Part shown: piece by piece, positions 28,982 to 35,897 of the stretch
How the letters are laid out: each line of letters starts with the position of its first letter
Position numbering within the stretch: the first letter of the stretch is position 1
Assembly: GCF_027484365.1 (NCBI RefSeq)
Contig: NZ_JAIXTC010000017.1
Span: 1 to 64,000 of the forward strand
DNA length: 64,000 nucleotides
Direction: 5' to 3'
Source of the DNA: Brevundimonas sp.
GTDB taxonomy: Bacteria; Pseudomonadota; Alphaproteobacteria; Caulobacterales; Caulobacteraceae
Program-made: the position numbers and the translations under genes
Notes under the pieces: generated by a model
Seen by the model: the letters and a program-made list of their open reading frames with translations, nothing else
The model's database searches: none
What the model was told of the DNA's origin: nothing

Positions 28982-28985
28982 ACAG

Positions 28986-29672
28986 ATGCACCGGGAACGC
29001 CATCTCATCGGGCGGGTCGGCTGGCTCAGGGCCGCCGTGCTCGGGGCCAATGACGGCATCGTCTCGACGGCCAGTCTGATCGTCGGGGTCGCGGCAGCCG
29101 CGGCCGACCGCAACGGCATCCTCGTCGCCGGGGTCGCCGGCCTGGTCGCCGGGGCCATGTCGATGGCGGCCGGGGAGTATGTCTCCGTCAGTTCCCAGTC
29201 CGACGCGGAGAAGGCGGACATCGACCGCGAACGCGGCGAGCTTGCGACATCGCCCGAGGCGGAACTGCGTGAGCTGTCGGGCTTCTACACGGCGCGGGGA
29301 TTGACGACGGAGCTGGCGGACGAGGTCGCCAGGCAGTTGACCGCGACCGACGCGCTGGCGGCCCACGTTCACGATGAACTGGGTATCTCCGAGATCACGA
29401 CAGCGCGGCCGATCCAGGCGGCCTTCGCCTCCGCCATGGCCTTCTCGATCGGCGCGGCGGTTCCCCTGGTCGTCGCCATTATCGCCCCCGTCCAGACCCT
29501 GATCACGGCGGTCACGGCGGCGGCGGTCGTCAGCCTCGCGCTCCTCGGCGGCATCGGCGCGAAGGCCGGGGGCGCGTCGATGCTGAAGCCTGTGCTCCGG
29601 GTCACACTGTGGGGCGTGATCGCCATGGCGATCACTGCGGGTATCGGCAGACTGTTCGGAGCCGTCGTATGA
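28986..29672 (+). CDS. VIT/CCC1-family Fe2+/Mn2+ transporter
   Basis: A 228-residue inner-membrane protein. GWLRAAVLGANDGIVSTASLIVGVAAA and AGLVAGAMSMAAGEYVSVSSQSDAE are the hallmark first two helices. A cytoplasmic Glu-rich segment (about 80-130) probably binds metal, and three more helices follow (about 145-165, 170-190, 205-225). The family moves iron or manganese out of the cytosol. AAGGAG precedes the start. It is sandwiched between the kinase and lactate dehydrogenase genes, suggesting a role in metal balance at low oxygen. Confidence 0.9.
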   Translation: MHRERHLIGRVGWLRAAVLGANDGIVSTASLIVGVAAAAADRNGILVAGVAGLVAGAMSMAAGEYVSVSSQSDAEKADIDRERGELATSPEAELRELSGFYTARGLTTELADEVARQLTATDALAAHVHDELGISEITTARPIQAAFASAMAFSIGAAVPLVVAIIAPVQTLITAVTAAAVVSLALLGGIGAKAGGASMLKPVLRVTLWGVIAMAITAGIGRLFGAVV

Positions 29673-30649
29673 CCCGTCCCGATATCGCGCAGGCCCGGCC
29701 CACGGCTGATCCCGGCAGGGTCGCGATCATCGGGGCCGGCCACGTCGGGGCGACGGCCGCCTATGCCCTGATGCTCCGGGCCCTGTTCCGGGAGATCGTC
29801 CTGATCGACACCGATGAGGCCCTGGCCACAGCCGAGGCTGCGGACATCGCCGACGCCAACGCCCTGGCGCGCCCCACCCGCATCCGGGCCGGCGACTACG
29901 CCGACGCCGCCAGTGCGGGTATCGCCGTCATCACCGCCGGGGGCGTCACCCATGGCTCCCAGACCCGACTGTCGGTCGCCGCCGAAAGCGCTGCGATCGT
30001 CACGGACTGCGTGGACTCGTTGATGGCCGCCGGCTTTCAGGGTGTCCTCGTGGTTTCGGCCAACCCCGTCGACCTGATGACGCTCGTCGCCCTGCGCCGG
30101 TCCGGTCTTCCGCCCGCCCAGGTGATCGGAACCGGCACCCTGCTGGACACGATCCGCCTGAAGCAGACCCTGTCCGAGGCCTTGAAGGTGTCGCCCGCCT
30201 CGGTCGAGGCCTTCGTCCTGGGCGAGCATGGCGACAGCGAGGTCGCGGCCTTCTCCACGGTCCGCATCGGCGGCGAGACGCTCGACCAGTTTTGCGCGGG
30301 GTCAGGCGGGATCGACCGGGCCGGGATCGGGCGCCAGGTCCGGGACGCCGGCTATGACATCGTCAAGGGCAAGGGATACACCTCCTATGGGGTGGCGACC
30401 GCCGTCGTGCGCATCTGCGAGGCCGTCATTCGCGACGAGCGGGCGGTCGTTCCGGTGTCGACCCTGCTGACAGGACAGTACGGCCTCTCCGATCTTTGCC
30501 TGAGCCTGCCCTGCGTCCTGGGCGCCGGCGGCGTCGAGCGCGTTCTCACTCCCGACCTCGATCCGGACGAAGCCGCGGGGCTGGCGGCCTCGGGCAGGGT
30601 GCTGACGACGGCCTTCGCCTCCCTGTCAGGCGCCGCACCGCGCCGCTGA
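29669..30649 (+). CDS. ldh: L-lactate dehydrogenase
   Basis: A 326-residue NAD-dependent enzyme that reduces pyruvate to lactate. The Rossmann motif is VAIIGAGHVGATAAYAL (about 18-34). VVSANPVDLMT (about 130-140) corresponds to the conserved TNPVD. The catalytic His is in VLGEHGDSEVAAFS (about 185-199). The ATG overlaps the VIT stop (ATGA). Malate dehydrogenase is less likely given GEHGDSE and the overall L-LDH pattern. Under FNR box 4 it would support fermentative NADH recycling, unusual for genera usually treated as strictly aerobic. Confidence 0.87.
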   Translation: MTRPDIAQARPTADPGRVAIIGAGHVGATAAYALMLRALFREIVLIDTDEALATAEAADIADANALARPTRIRAGDYADAASAGIAVITAGGVTHGSQTRLSVAAESAAIVTDCVDSLMAAGFQGVLVVSANPVDLMTLVALRRSGLPPAQVIGTGTLLDTIRLKQTLSEALKVSPASVEAFVLGEHGDSEVAAFSTVRIGGETLDQFCAGSGGIDRAGIGRQVRDAGYDIVKGKGYTSYGVATAVVRICEAVIRDERAVVPVSTLLTGQYGLSDLCLSLPCVLGAGGVERVLTPDLDPDEAAGLAASGRVLTTAFASLSGAAPRR

Positions 30650-30656
30650 TCGGCCT

Positions 30657-30670
30657 TTGACCTGTATCAA
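30657..30670. promoter_or_regulatory. FNR/FixK-type box 5
   Basis: TTGACCTGTATCAA matches TTGAY-N4-ATCAA. It is centred 42 bp before the ATG of the second cytochrome c gene, which would place a class II transcript start at or next to that ATG. Confidence 0.75.
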
Positions 30671-30705
30671 GGACGGTCCGGCGGATCGCAGGCCCTATCC
30701 CGGCC

Positions 30706-31149
30706 ATGGCCATGCATTCCTCAACCACCAGAGCCGTCACATCCGTAGCCCTCCTGCTGCTTGTATCGTGCGGCACGGCCGAGCCGGCGCCCATCGCCGC
30801 GCAGGCGACGACCGCGCCGCCCTCCCTGTCCGTCGCGATGGACATGGAGGCCGCAGCGCGGGGCCGGGCGATCATGGTGATCGGATGCGCGAGCTGCCAT
30901 GCGATCGACCCGACCGGAAACAGCCCTCTTCCGGCCGCGCCTCCGTTTCGTGACGTCGTTCGTCATCGGTCTCTCGACGAGCTGGAGACGGCCTTTGCGA
31001 CAGGCCTTGTGACCACCCATCCGGCCATGCCGCCCTATGTCTTCAGGGCCAGCGAGATCGACGACCTGATCGCCTATCTGGGAACGCTGGAGTCAGCCCC
31101 GGCGAGCGGTGGCCGAGGGCCGGGGCCACGCCCCTCGCCTCAGGGCTGA
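30706..31149 (+). CDS. small cytochrome c lipoprotein, second copy
   Basis: A 147-residue paralogue of the gene at 25644. The signal peptide has lipobox LVSC. One heme site, CASCH, is followed by NSPLPAAPPFRDV and the distal-Met segment THPAMPPYVF. The C-terminus adds a Gly/Pro/Arg-rich tail absent from the first copy. It starts 57 bp after ldh but has its own FNR-type box. Its stop overlaps the end of the convergent DUF1275 gene by ten bases. Presumed periplasm-facing electron carrier. Confidence 0.85.
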   Translation: MAMHSSTTRAVTSVALLLLVSCGTAEPAPIAAQATTAPPSLSVAMDMEAAARGRAIMVIGCASCHAIDPTGNSPLPAAPPFRDVVRHRSLDELETAFATGLVTTHPAMPPYVFRASEIDDLIAYLGTLESAPASGGRGPGPRPSPQG

Positions 31150-31790
31150 GGCCCGGCGTCGGGTCCCATGAGGATGGTGACGACCGTCAGGGTCGCCATC
31201 ACGACGACGGCCCCGACCAGGGCCGTCACGCCGAAGACAGTGTAGGCCAGCGCACCCGCGACGGCACCGGCCAGCAGTCCCGACCACAGCAGAAGGAACG
31301 GCACCCATCCGAAGCGGTCCCCGCCGAGGAGCGCGGCCGTCAGCCGCTTGCCCAGCTTGACCAGGGTGCCGGTCATATAGGTCAGGCCGATCCTGACCTC
31401 GCCGTCTTCCGCGAAAACCGTGTTTTCGGTGCCCATCGCGAGAACCATCGGGATCGCCACGAAGACGCCGGCGCCGATCCAGTGCAGGACCACGGCCGAG
31501 GCCAGCAATCCGGTGACCAGGCCCAGAACCGCCGGACGTCGATGCGTCTTCGCGATCCGGCCCACCACCGTTCCCAGCATCACCCCGACGACGAAGGTCA
31601 CCAGCAGGGCGGCGGCGAACGCCGTATGGGGCGCCCCCTCCGCCAGCCCGATGCCGAGACGGGTCGAATTCCCGCTCATGAAGGACACGAAGAAGCCGCC
31701 GGTCATCAGAAACCCGATCGCGTCGACATATCCCGCCACGCCGGAGAAGCAGGCCGCGAGGACCCGGACGCGACGGTTATGGTGCAGCAT
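31140..31790 (-). CDS. DUF1275 (YoaK-like) membrane protein
   Basis: A 216-residue inner-membrane protein with about six hydrophobic segments. The DUF1275 pattern is clear: AGYVDAIGFLMTGGFFVSFMSGNSTRLGIGLA near the start, GTENTVFAEDGEVRIGLTYMTGTLVKLG in the middle and LLLWSGLLAGAVAGAL. Function is unknown. It is 48 bp downstream of the GH65 gene on the same strand and probably shares its transcript. Confidence 0.85.
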   Translation of the reverse strand: MLHHNRRVRVLAACFSGVAGYVDAIGFLMTGGFFVSFMSGNSTRLGIGLAEGAPHTAFAAALLVTFVVGVMLGTVVGRIAKTHRRPAVLGLVTGLLASAVVLHWIGAGVFVAIPMVLAMGTENTVFAEDGEVRIGLTYMTGTLVKLGKRLTAALLGGDRFGWVPFLLLWSGLLAGAVAGALAYTVFGVTALVGAVVVMATLTVVTILMGPDAGPQP

Positions 31791-31838
31791 GACCGACCCC
31801 TTCTGCAGCCGGGAAACGGGCCCTTGTGCCCATCGAGG

Positions 31839-34166
31839 CTATGACGTCCCCGAGGCCGGCGACAAGATCGGGGCCGAGGGGGCGGCAGGCGAACGGGGCA
31901 TCGGGATCACCCGGGTCTCGCCCGGCTTCAGCCGGTATCCGGCTCCATAGGCATGGACGGTCATCGCCTCGCCGGCGTCCAGACGGATCGAAAGGGCGCG
32001 CCCGACCCGGTCGATCGCGATCGCGAGACGACGCCCGCGCCATTGAAGCGGCGCCCGCAGCCCGGTCCATCTGTCGGGCAGCTGCGGATTCAGGCCGATG
32101 CCGTCGTCCCTGAAGGAGACGCCGGCGAACCCCAGGACGGCCATCATCCACAGGCCACCCAGGGCCGCCATATGGACCCCTCCGGCGAGGGCGGCCGTCG
32201 TGTCGCCGAGATCGATGGCCGCCGTGCGCCTGAAATAGTCGAGCGCTGTTTCGGTCCGGCCCAGACGCGCGGCCGCCAGCCCGTGCATCGCTGTGCTCAG
32301 CGAACTGCCGTGGCTGCATCGGGGGGCGTAGTGGTCGAAGTTCACGGCGTCGGCACCGGCCGGAAAGACCTCGGGCAGCTGGGCCAGAAGCGCGATCACG
32401 TCCGCCTGTTTGATGACCTGCGACCGCCGGGTCCGTTCCCGGCCGAGCACGACGTCCATCGGCACCGACCGCCCGGCATAGAGGTCGAGATCGATCGGCT
32501 CGAGGCCTGAATAGCCTTCGAACTGCTCGAACAGACCGGCGTCGGGGTCGAGACCGGTCTCGATGGCGGCGGCGACATCGGCCCAGGCTTCGATCTCGCC
32601 CGCATCGAACCCGAGGCGCCCGGACAGCTCGGCCCAGGGCTGCGGCCAGCGTTCCGTCATCAGGGCAGCGGCGGCGAGGCCCCGCTCGATGGTCCAGCGC
32701 GCCATGACGTTGGTGAAGGCGTTGTCGTCGACCCCGTCGTGATACTCGTCCGGCCCGATCACGCCGCGGATGTGGCGGCGTCCGTCGTCCTCCAGGATCG
32801 CCCGACTGGCCCAGAACCGCGCGGTTTCCAGCAGGATTTCGATCCCGGCGTCGCGCATGAAGGCCGCGTCCCCCGTGATCGTCCAGTAGTGCCAGACCGC
32901 ATAGGCGACATCGGCGCTGATGTGCTGTTCCTGGACCCCGGACAGGATGTCGACGACGCGTCGATCCGGCCCCACGGCATGATCCGGCGTGACCTCCGCC
33001 CCTGTGTCGGCCGACTCCCAGGCGTAGAGCGCCCCCCGCCAGCCGAGGCGCTCCGCCTTGGCGCGCGCCCCGTCGAGGGTGTGGAAGCGATACATCAGGA
33101 GGGCGCGGGCGGCGACGGGCCAGGTGAGGCTGTAGAAGGGCAGGAGGAAGATCTCCGTGTCCCAGAACACATGACCGGCATAGTCCGGCCCGGTCAGGCC
33201 GCGCGCGGCGATCGAGACCGTCTCATCCTCCGGATTGGCCGCCCCGTTCAGGTGGTAGGCCGCGAAACGCAGCGCCCGCTCCGCCTCCGGATCGCCGTCG
33301 ATCCGGATGTCGCTGGCCGCCCATCGCCCGACCCAGGCCGCTTCATGGTCCTCGAGCACGGCCCGCCAGCCCAGGCGGGTCGTCGTCTCAAGCGCGGCGA
33401 TCGCGGCCGGACCGGGCGATGGCGCGTCCGGGTCGCCGACCTGAAACGCCACAAGCCGCACGAATTCGGTCACCTGCCCCTCACCGGCCCGCGCCGTCCA
33501 GAAGCCGGGGGAAGATCCGGCGGGGGGCACCAGCAGGACGCCGTCGATCCGGACCGCTACGGCCTCGGCCATCGCCAGCCGCCTGTGCGAGCGACGGGTG
33601 CGCCAGACCGCGACGTCCGCCTCCTGCCGTTCGGGGAGCAGGGCAGGATCAGGCCAGGCCGCGAGGGTCTGGATGCCGATCTCGCATTCGCCCGTCTCGA
33701 CGACCACCCTGAGGATCTGCAGTCCCAGTGACCGCTGATGGGCCGACACAAGGCGTAGGGCGCCGACCCGCACGACAGCCCCGTCATGCGAGAGCCGACA
33801 ACCGCCGGCAAGCAGACCGCGCTTCATGTCCAGGCTGTGAAACGGTTCCCCATCGGCCGCGTCGCGGACCCATGTCCCCTCGCCGAGGGTCAGCCGGACC
33901 TGAAGCCAGTCCGGCGCAGGGATCAGGGTCGGGACGGCGTCCGCCCCCTCCCCCGTGTCGAACAACCCCGCCACCAGGGTGCGGGACGCCGTCCCGAACG
34001 GATCGCCCTGCGAAGGCGCGCACCCGCCCCGCACGCCGAGGAGACCGTTGCTGAGGGCGAAGCGCGACTGCCGGCTGCTTTCGCGCAGGGCGTCGTCGCC
34101 GACGGCGTCCAGCCGCCAGGCCGGATCGGCGATCGGGTCGAACAGGGTCAGGGCGGACCGGGTCAT
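31839..34166 (-). CDS. glycoside hydrolase family 65 disaccharide phosphorylase
   Basis: A 775-residue cytosolic enzyme: N-terminal beta-sandwich, (alpha/alpha)6 barrel and C-terminal sheet. GH65 marks are HVFWDTEIFLLPFYSLTWP, the catalytic-acid Glu in GVIGPDEYHDGVDDNAFTN and the phosphate-site SHGSSLSTAMHG. Members phosphorolyse trehalose, maltose, kojibiose or nigerose to beta-glucose-1-phosphate plus glucose, and the sequence alone does not settle which. The ATG overlaps the stop of the beta-phosphoglucomutase gene, the usual partner for such phosphorylases. Trehalose is a plausible substrate given otsAB at 4.3-8.3 kb. Confidence 0.9.
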   Translation of the reverse strand: MTRSALTLFDPIADPAWRLDAVGDDALRESSRQSRFALSNGLLGVRGGCAPSQGDPFGTASRTLVAGLFDTGEGADAVPTLIPAPDWLQVRLTLGEGTWVRDAADGEPFHSLDMKRGLLAGGCRLSHDGAVVRVGALRLVSAHQRSLGLQILRVVVETGECEIGIQTLAAWPDPALLPERQEADVAVWRTRRSHRRLAMAEAVAVRIDGVLLVPPAGSSPGFWTARAGEGQVTEFVRLVAFQVGDPDAPSPGPAAIAALETTTRLGWRAVLEDHEAAWVGRWAASDIRIDGDPEAERALRFAAYHLNGAANPEDETVSIAARGLTGPDYAGHVFWDTEIFLLPFYSLTWPVAARALLMYRFHTLDGARAKAERLGWRGALYAWESADTGAEVTPDHAVGPDRRVVDILSGVQEQHISADVAYAVWHYWTITGDAAFMRDAGIEILLETARFWASRAILEDDGRRHIRGVIGPDEYHDGVDDNAFTNVMARWTIERGLAAAALMTERWPQPWAELSGRLGFDAGEIEAWADVAAAIETGLDPDAGLFEQFEGYSGLEPIDLDLYAGRSVPMDVVLGRERTRRSQVIKQADVIALLAQLPEVFPAGADAVNFDHYAPRCSHGSSLSTAMHGLAAARLGRTETALDYFRRTAAIDLGDTTAALAGGVHMAALGGLWMMAVLGFAGVSFRDDGIGLNPQLPDRWTGLRAPLQWRGRRLAIAIDRVGRALSIRLDAGEAMTVHAYGAGYRLKPGETRVIPMPRSPAAPSAPILSPASGTS

Positions 34167-34870
34167 GTGGTGAGCCGCGCGAGGCGACCCTCACCCAGAG
34201 CCTTGAGATCGACCTCATCCAGACTGGCGACCACAAGGTCGGCGCCGGCCGCCTTGAGGGACGCGGCCTCGCCGAAACGGGCGACCCCCAACGCCTGCAT
34301 GCCCCCCGCCTTCGCCGCCCGGATACCGGCGGCGGCGTCCTCCACGACGAAGCAGGCGGACGGCGCAACGCCCAGGGCCTTCGCCGCCGCCAGAAACAGA
34401 TCCGGCGCCGGCTTGCCATGCGCCATCTCCCGGCCCGAGAGGTCGACGTCGAGGGCGTCCGACAGGACGCCGCCCTCCGGCAACGGAATGGCGCGCATCA
34501 TCGACGTCGCATTCTTCGAGGACGAGGCCGCCGCCACGCGCATCCCGGCGTCCTTCAGGGTCAGCAGGAACCGCACGGCATCGGGGAAGGCGTGGACCTG
34601 GCCGTCCGCGATCAGGGCTTCGAGCCGCCCCTGTTTGCGCACGGCATAGTCCGCCGCACGGACCCCGGCGTCCCGCACGCCGAGACTGCGAAGGGCGGCC
34701 ACGGCCCCGTCATGCCTGGGCCGGCCGGCGACCTGGCTTCGATAGAGTTCGGGCGTGAACGCCGCCGGATCAGCGAGACCGTCCAGCGCCTCCCGCCACG
34801 CCCGCTCGTGCGGTGACGCCAGCAGGACTCCGTCGACGTCAAGAATTGCACCGGCGAGGCATGACGTCAT
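34163..34870 (-). CDS. pgmB: beta-phosphoglucomutase-like HAD hydrolase
   Basis: A 235-residue HAD protein. The nucleophile motif is ILDVDGVLLASPHERAWREAL (Asp11, Asp13). AAASSSKNATSMM is motif II, GKPAPDLFLAAAKALGV carries the motif III Lys, and VVEDAAAGIRAAKAGGM is motif IV. The cap region and the coupling to a GH65 phosphorylase point to beta-glucose-1-phosphate to glucose-6-phosphate conversion, though the family also includes general sugar phosphatases. The ATG at 34870 follows AGGGTGGGGG and lies 40 bp from FNR-type box 6. Confidence 0.87.
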   Translation of the reverse strand: MTSCLAGAILDVDGVLLASPHERAWREALDGLADPAAFTPELYRSQVAGRPRHDGAVAALRSLGVRDAGVRAADYAVRKQGRLEALIADGQVHAFPDAVRFLLTLKDAGMRVAAASSSKNATSMMRAIPLPEGGVLSDALDVDLSGREMAHGKPAPDLFLAAAKALGVAPSACFVVEDAAAGIRAAKAGGMQALGVARFGEAASLKAAGADLVVASLDEVDLKALGEGRLARLTT

Positions 34871-34903
34871 CCCCCACCCTGCACCCCCACGATCCGCAAA
34901 CCC

Positions 34904-34917
34904 TTGAGGTGGATCAA
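34904..34917. promoter_or_regulatory. FNR/FixK-type box 6
   Basis: TTGAGGTGGATCAA has one mismatch to TTGAT-N4-ATCAA. Its centre is about 40.5 bp upstream of the pgmB ATG, so it probably drives the pgmB - GH65 - DUF1275 unit. Confidence 0.75.
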
Positions 34918-34992
34918 GGACGCGCCCCCGAAGGCCCGGCCGGGCCGATCCGTGCGCACTCGACAAGCCGGCGGCAAATCCTGCCCGCCGCA

Positions 34993-35535
34993 TCAACCGC
35001 GAGCGAGCACACAACGGCCACCGGAAAGACGCTTCCGGGATGCCCGTCGTATGTGATGGAAGAAATGGCGCGCCCGGAACGATTCGAACGTCCGACCCTC
35101 AGATTCGTAGGATTTGGCTCTTGGGGGCCGACGCCCGCCACCACTGGATTTGAGGGGAATGGGCTGGGTCGCGGCGGGGCGTTTGAGGGCGCGGGCGGGC
35201 GGCAAAGGCTCACGCGGGGCCATGGTCCCTTCGGCGCGCCAGCGGGCCTCTAGGTAGGCGATGGCGTCGCGGCCCGCCGCCTTGTCCTGGCGGGCCAGCT
35301 CGTCGAGCATGATGCACAGTTCGCGGAACGCCCGCTGACCGGCGGGGCCGCCGTCCTTGCGGTTGCGGCTGGTGCGCCAGGCGATGGCCAGCTGGACCAG
35401 GCCGCCCCGACCGCGCGCGCTGTTCCGCTGGTGGAAAGACGCCTTGTGCGCGGGGGTGCAAAAGGTCTGATCCAGTCGCTCGGTTGCGAAGCGCTGGGCG
35501 CACTCTGGACAGGTTCGAAGGAGCTTGCGGGTCAT
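34993..35535 (-). CDS. small phage protein with Cys motif, reading across attL
   Basis: A 180-residue protein of the left prophage end. The N-terminus has CPECAQRF...FCTPAHKASFHQRNSARGR, a possible zinc-binding C-x2-C...C-x3-H arrangement. The middle is helical and charged; a Pro/Arg-rich part follows. Codons from about 142 are encoded by the tRNA-Arg fragment and those from about 158 by chromosomal DNA, so the C-terminus differs from that in the free phage. The ATG overlaps the preceding stop (ATGA). Last gene of the leftward early operon. Function unknown. Confidence 0.65.
   Translation of the reverse strand: MTRKLLRTCPECAQRFATERLDQTFCTPAHKASFHQRNSARGRGGLVQLAIAWRTSRNRKDGGPAGQRAFRELCIMLDELARQDKAAGRDAIAYLEARWRAEGTMAPREPLPPARALKRPAATQPIPLKSSGGGRRPPRAKSYESEGRTFESFRARHFFHHIRRASRKRLSGGRCVLARG
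35066..35110 (-). other. attL: 3' half of tRNA-Arg (ACG), prophage left boundary
   Basis: Read on the minus strand, these 45 bases are exactly the part of a tRNA from the anticodon loop to CCA: loop CTACGAA with anticodon ACG, 3' stem TCTGA, variable GGGTC, T arm GGACG-TTCGAAT-CGTTC, acceptor CGGGCGC, G and CCA. The sequence on the 5' side (AAATC...) does not pair and has no D arm, so no complete tRNA exists here. This is the usual footprint of a tyrosine integrase using a tRNA 3' end. The intact tRNA-Arg should be at the right end, beyond 64,000. Confidence 0.9.
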
Positions 35536-35897
35536 CGGCGCGGATCGCCCTCGTTTGCCGCTGGCGGCAGTTTATCGGAGTCCGTGTCACACGGATCAAT
35601 CGTCAGGCCCGCGAGATGGATTGGAGCGCCCGCGCGGCCCGCTCGCCAGTCCACCATTTGGCGGAACGCCGTGGGCCATGGGAGCGTCGTGTGGTCGATG
35701 AAGCGACGGGGCTCAACGCCGAGCATCACCTCGGGGTCATCGTCCAGCGTGACCCAGCCGGTCTTACCCCGGCCGAAATTGTGGCCCGGATCCGGCATGA
35801 AGCCGAGGATACGGACAACGTCGCCGAAGCGATTGAAGACGTGAACGGTGCAGCCGTCCGGAAAGGCCGGGCTCGATCGCGGGACCCAGAACCTCAC
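35532..35897 (-). CDS. small phage protein of unknown function
   Basis: A 121-residue basic, Trp/Pro-rich protein (VRFWVPRSSPAFPDGCTVHVFNR at the start, WVTLDDDPEVMLGVEPRRFIDHTTLPWP in the middle). No domain recognised. The GTG start overlaps the integrase stop (GTGA) and follows AGAAGGG. Its 3' part contains one copy of the 15-bp palindrome TCCGTGT-C-ACACGGA (35581-35595). Confidence 0.65.
   Translation of the reverse strand: MRFWVPRSSPAFPDGCTVHVFNRFGDVVRILGFMPDPGHNFGRGKTGWVTLDDDPEVMLGVEPRRFIDHTTLPWPTAFRQMVDWRAGRAGAPIHLAGLTIDPCDTDSDKLPPAANEGDPRR

Noticed and set aside
35063..35140. A complete tRNA gene at attL
   Set aside because: Only the anticodon loop to CCA is present; the 5' half has no matching acceptor, D arm or anticodon stem.
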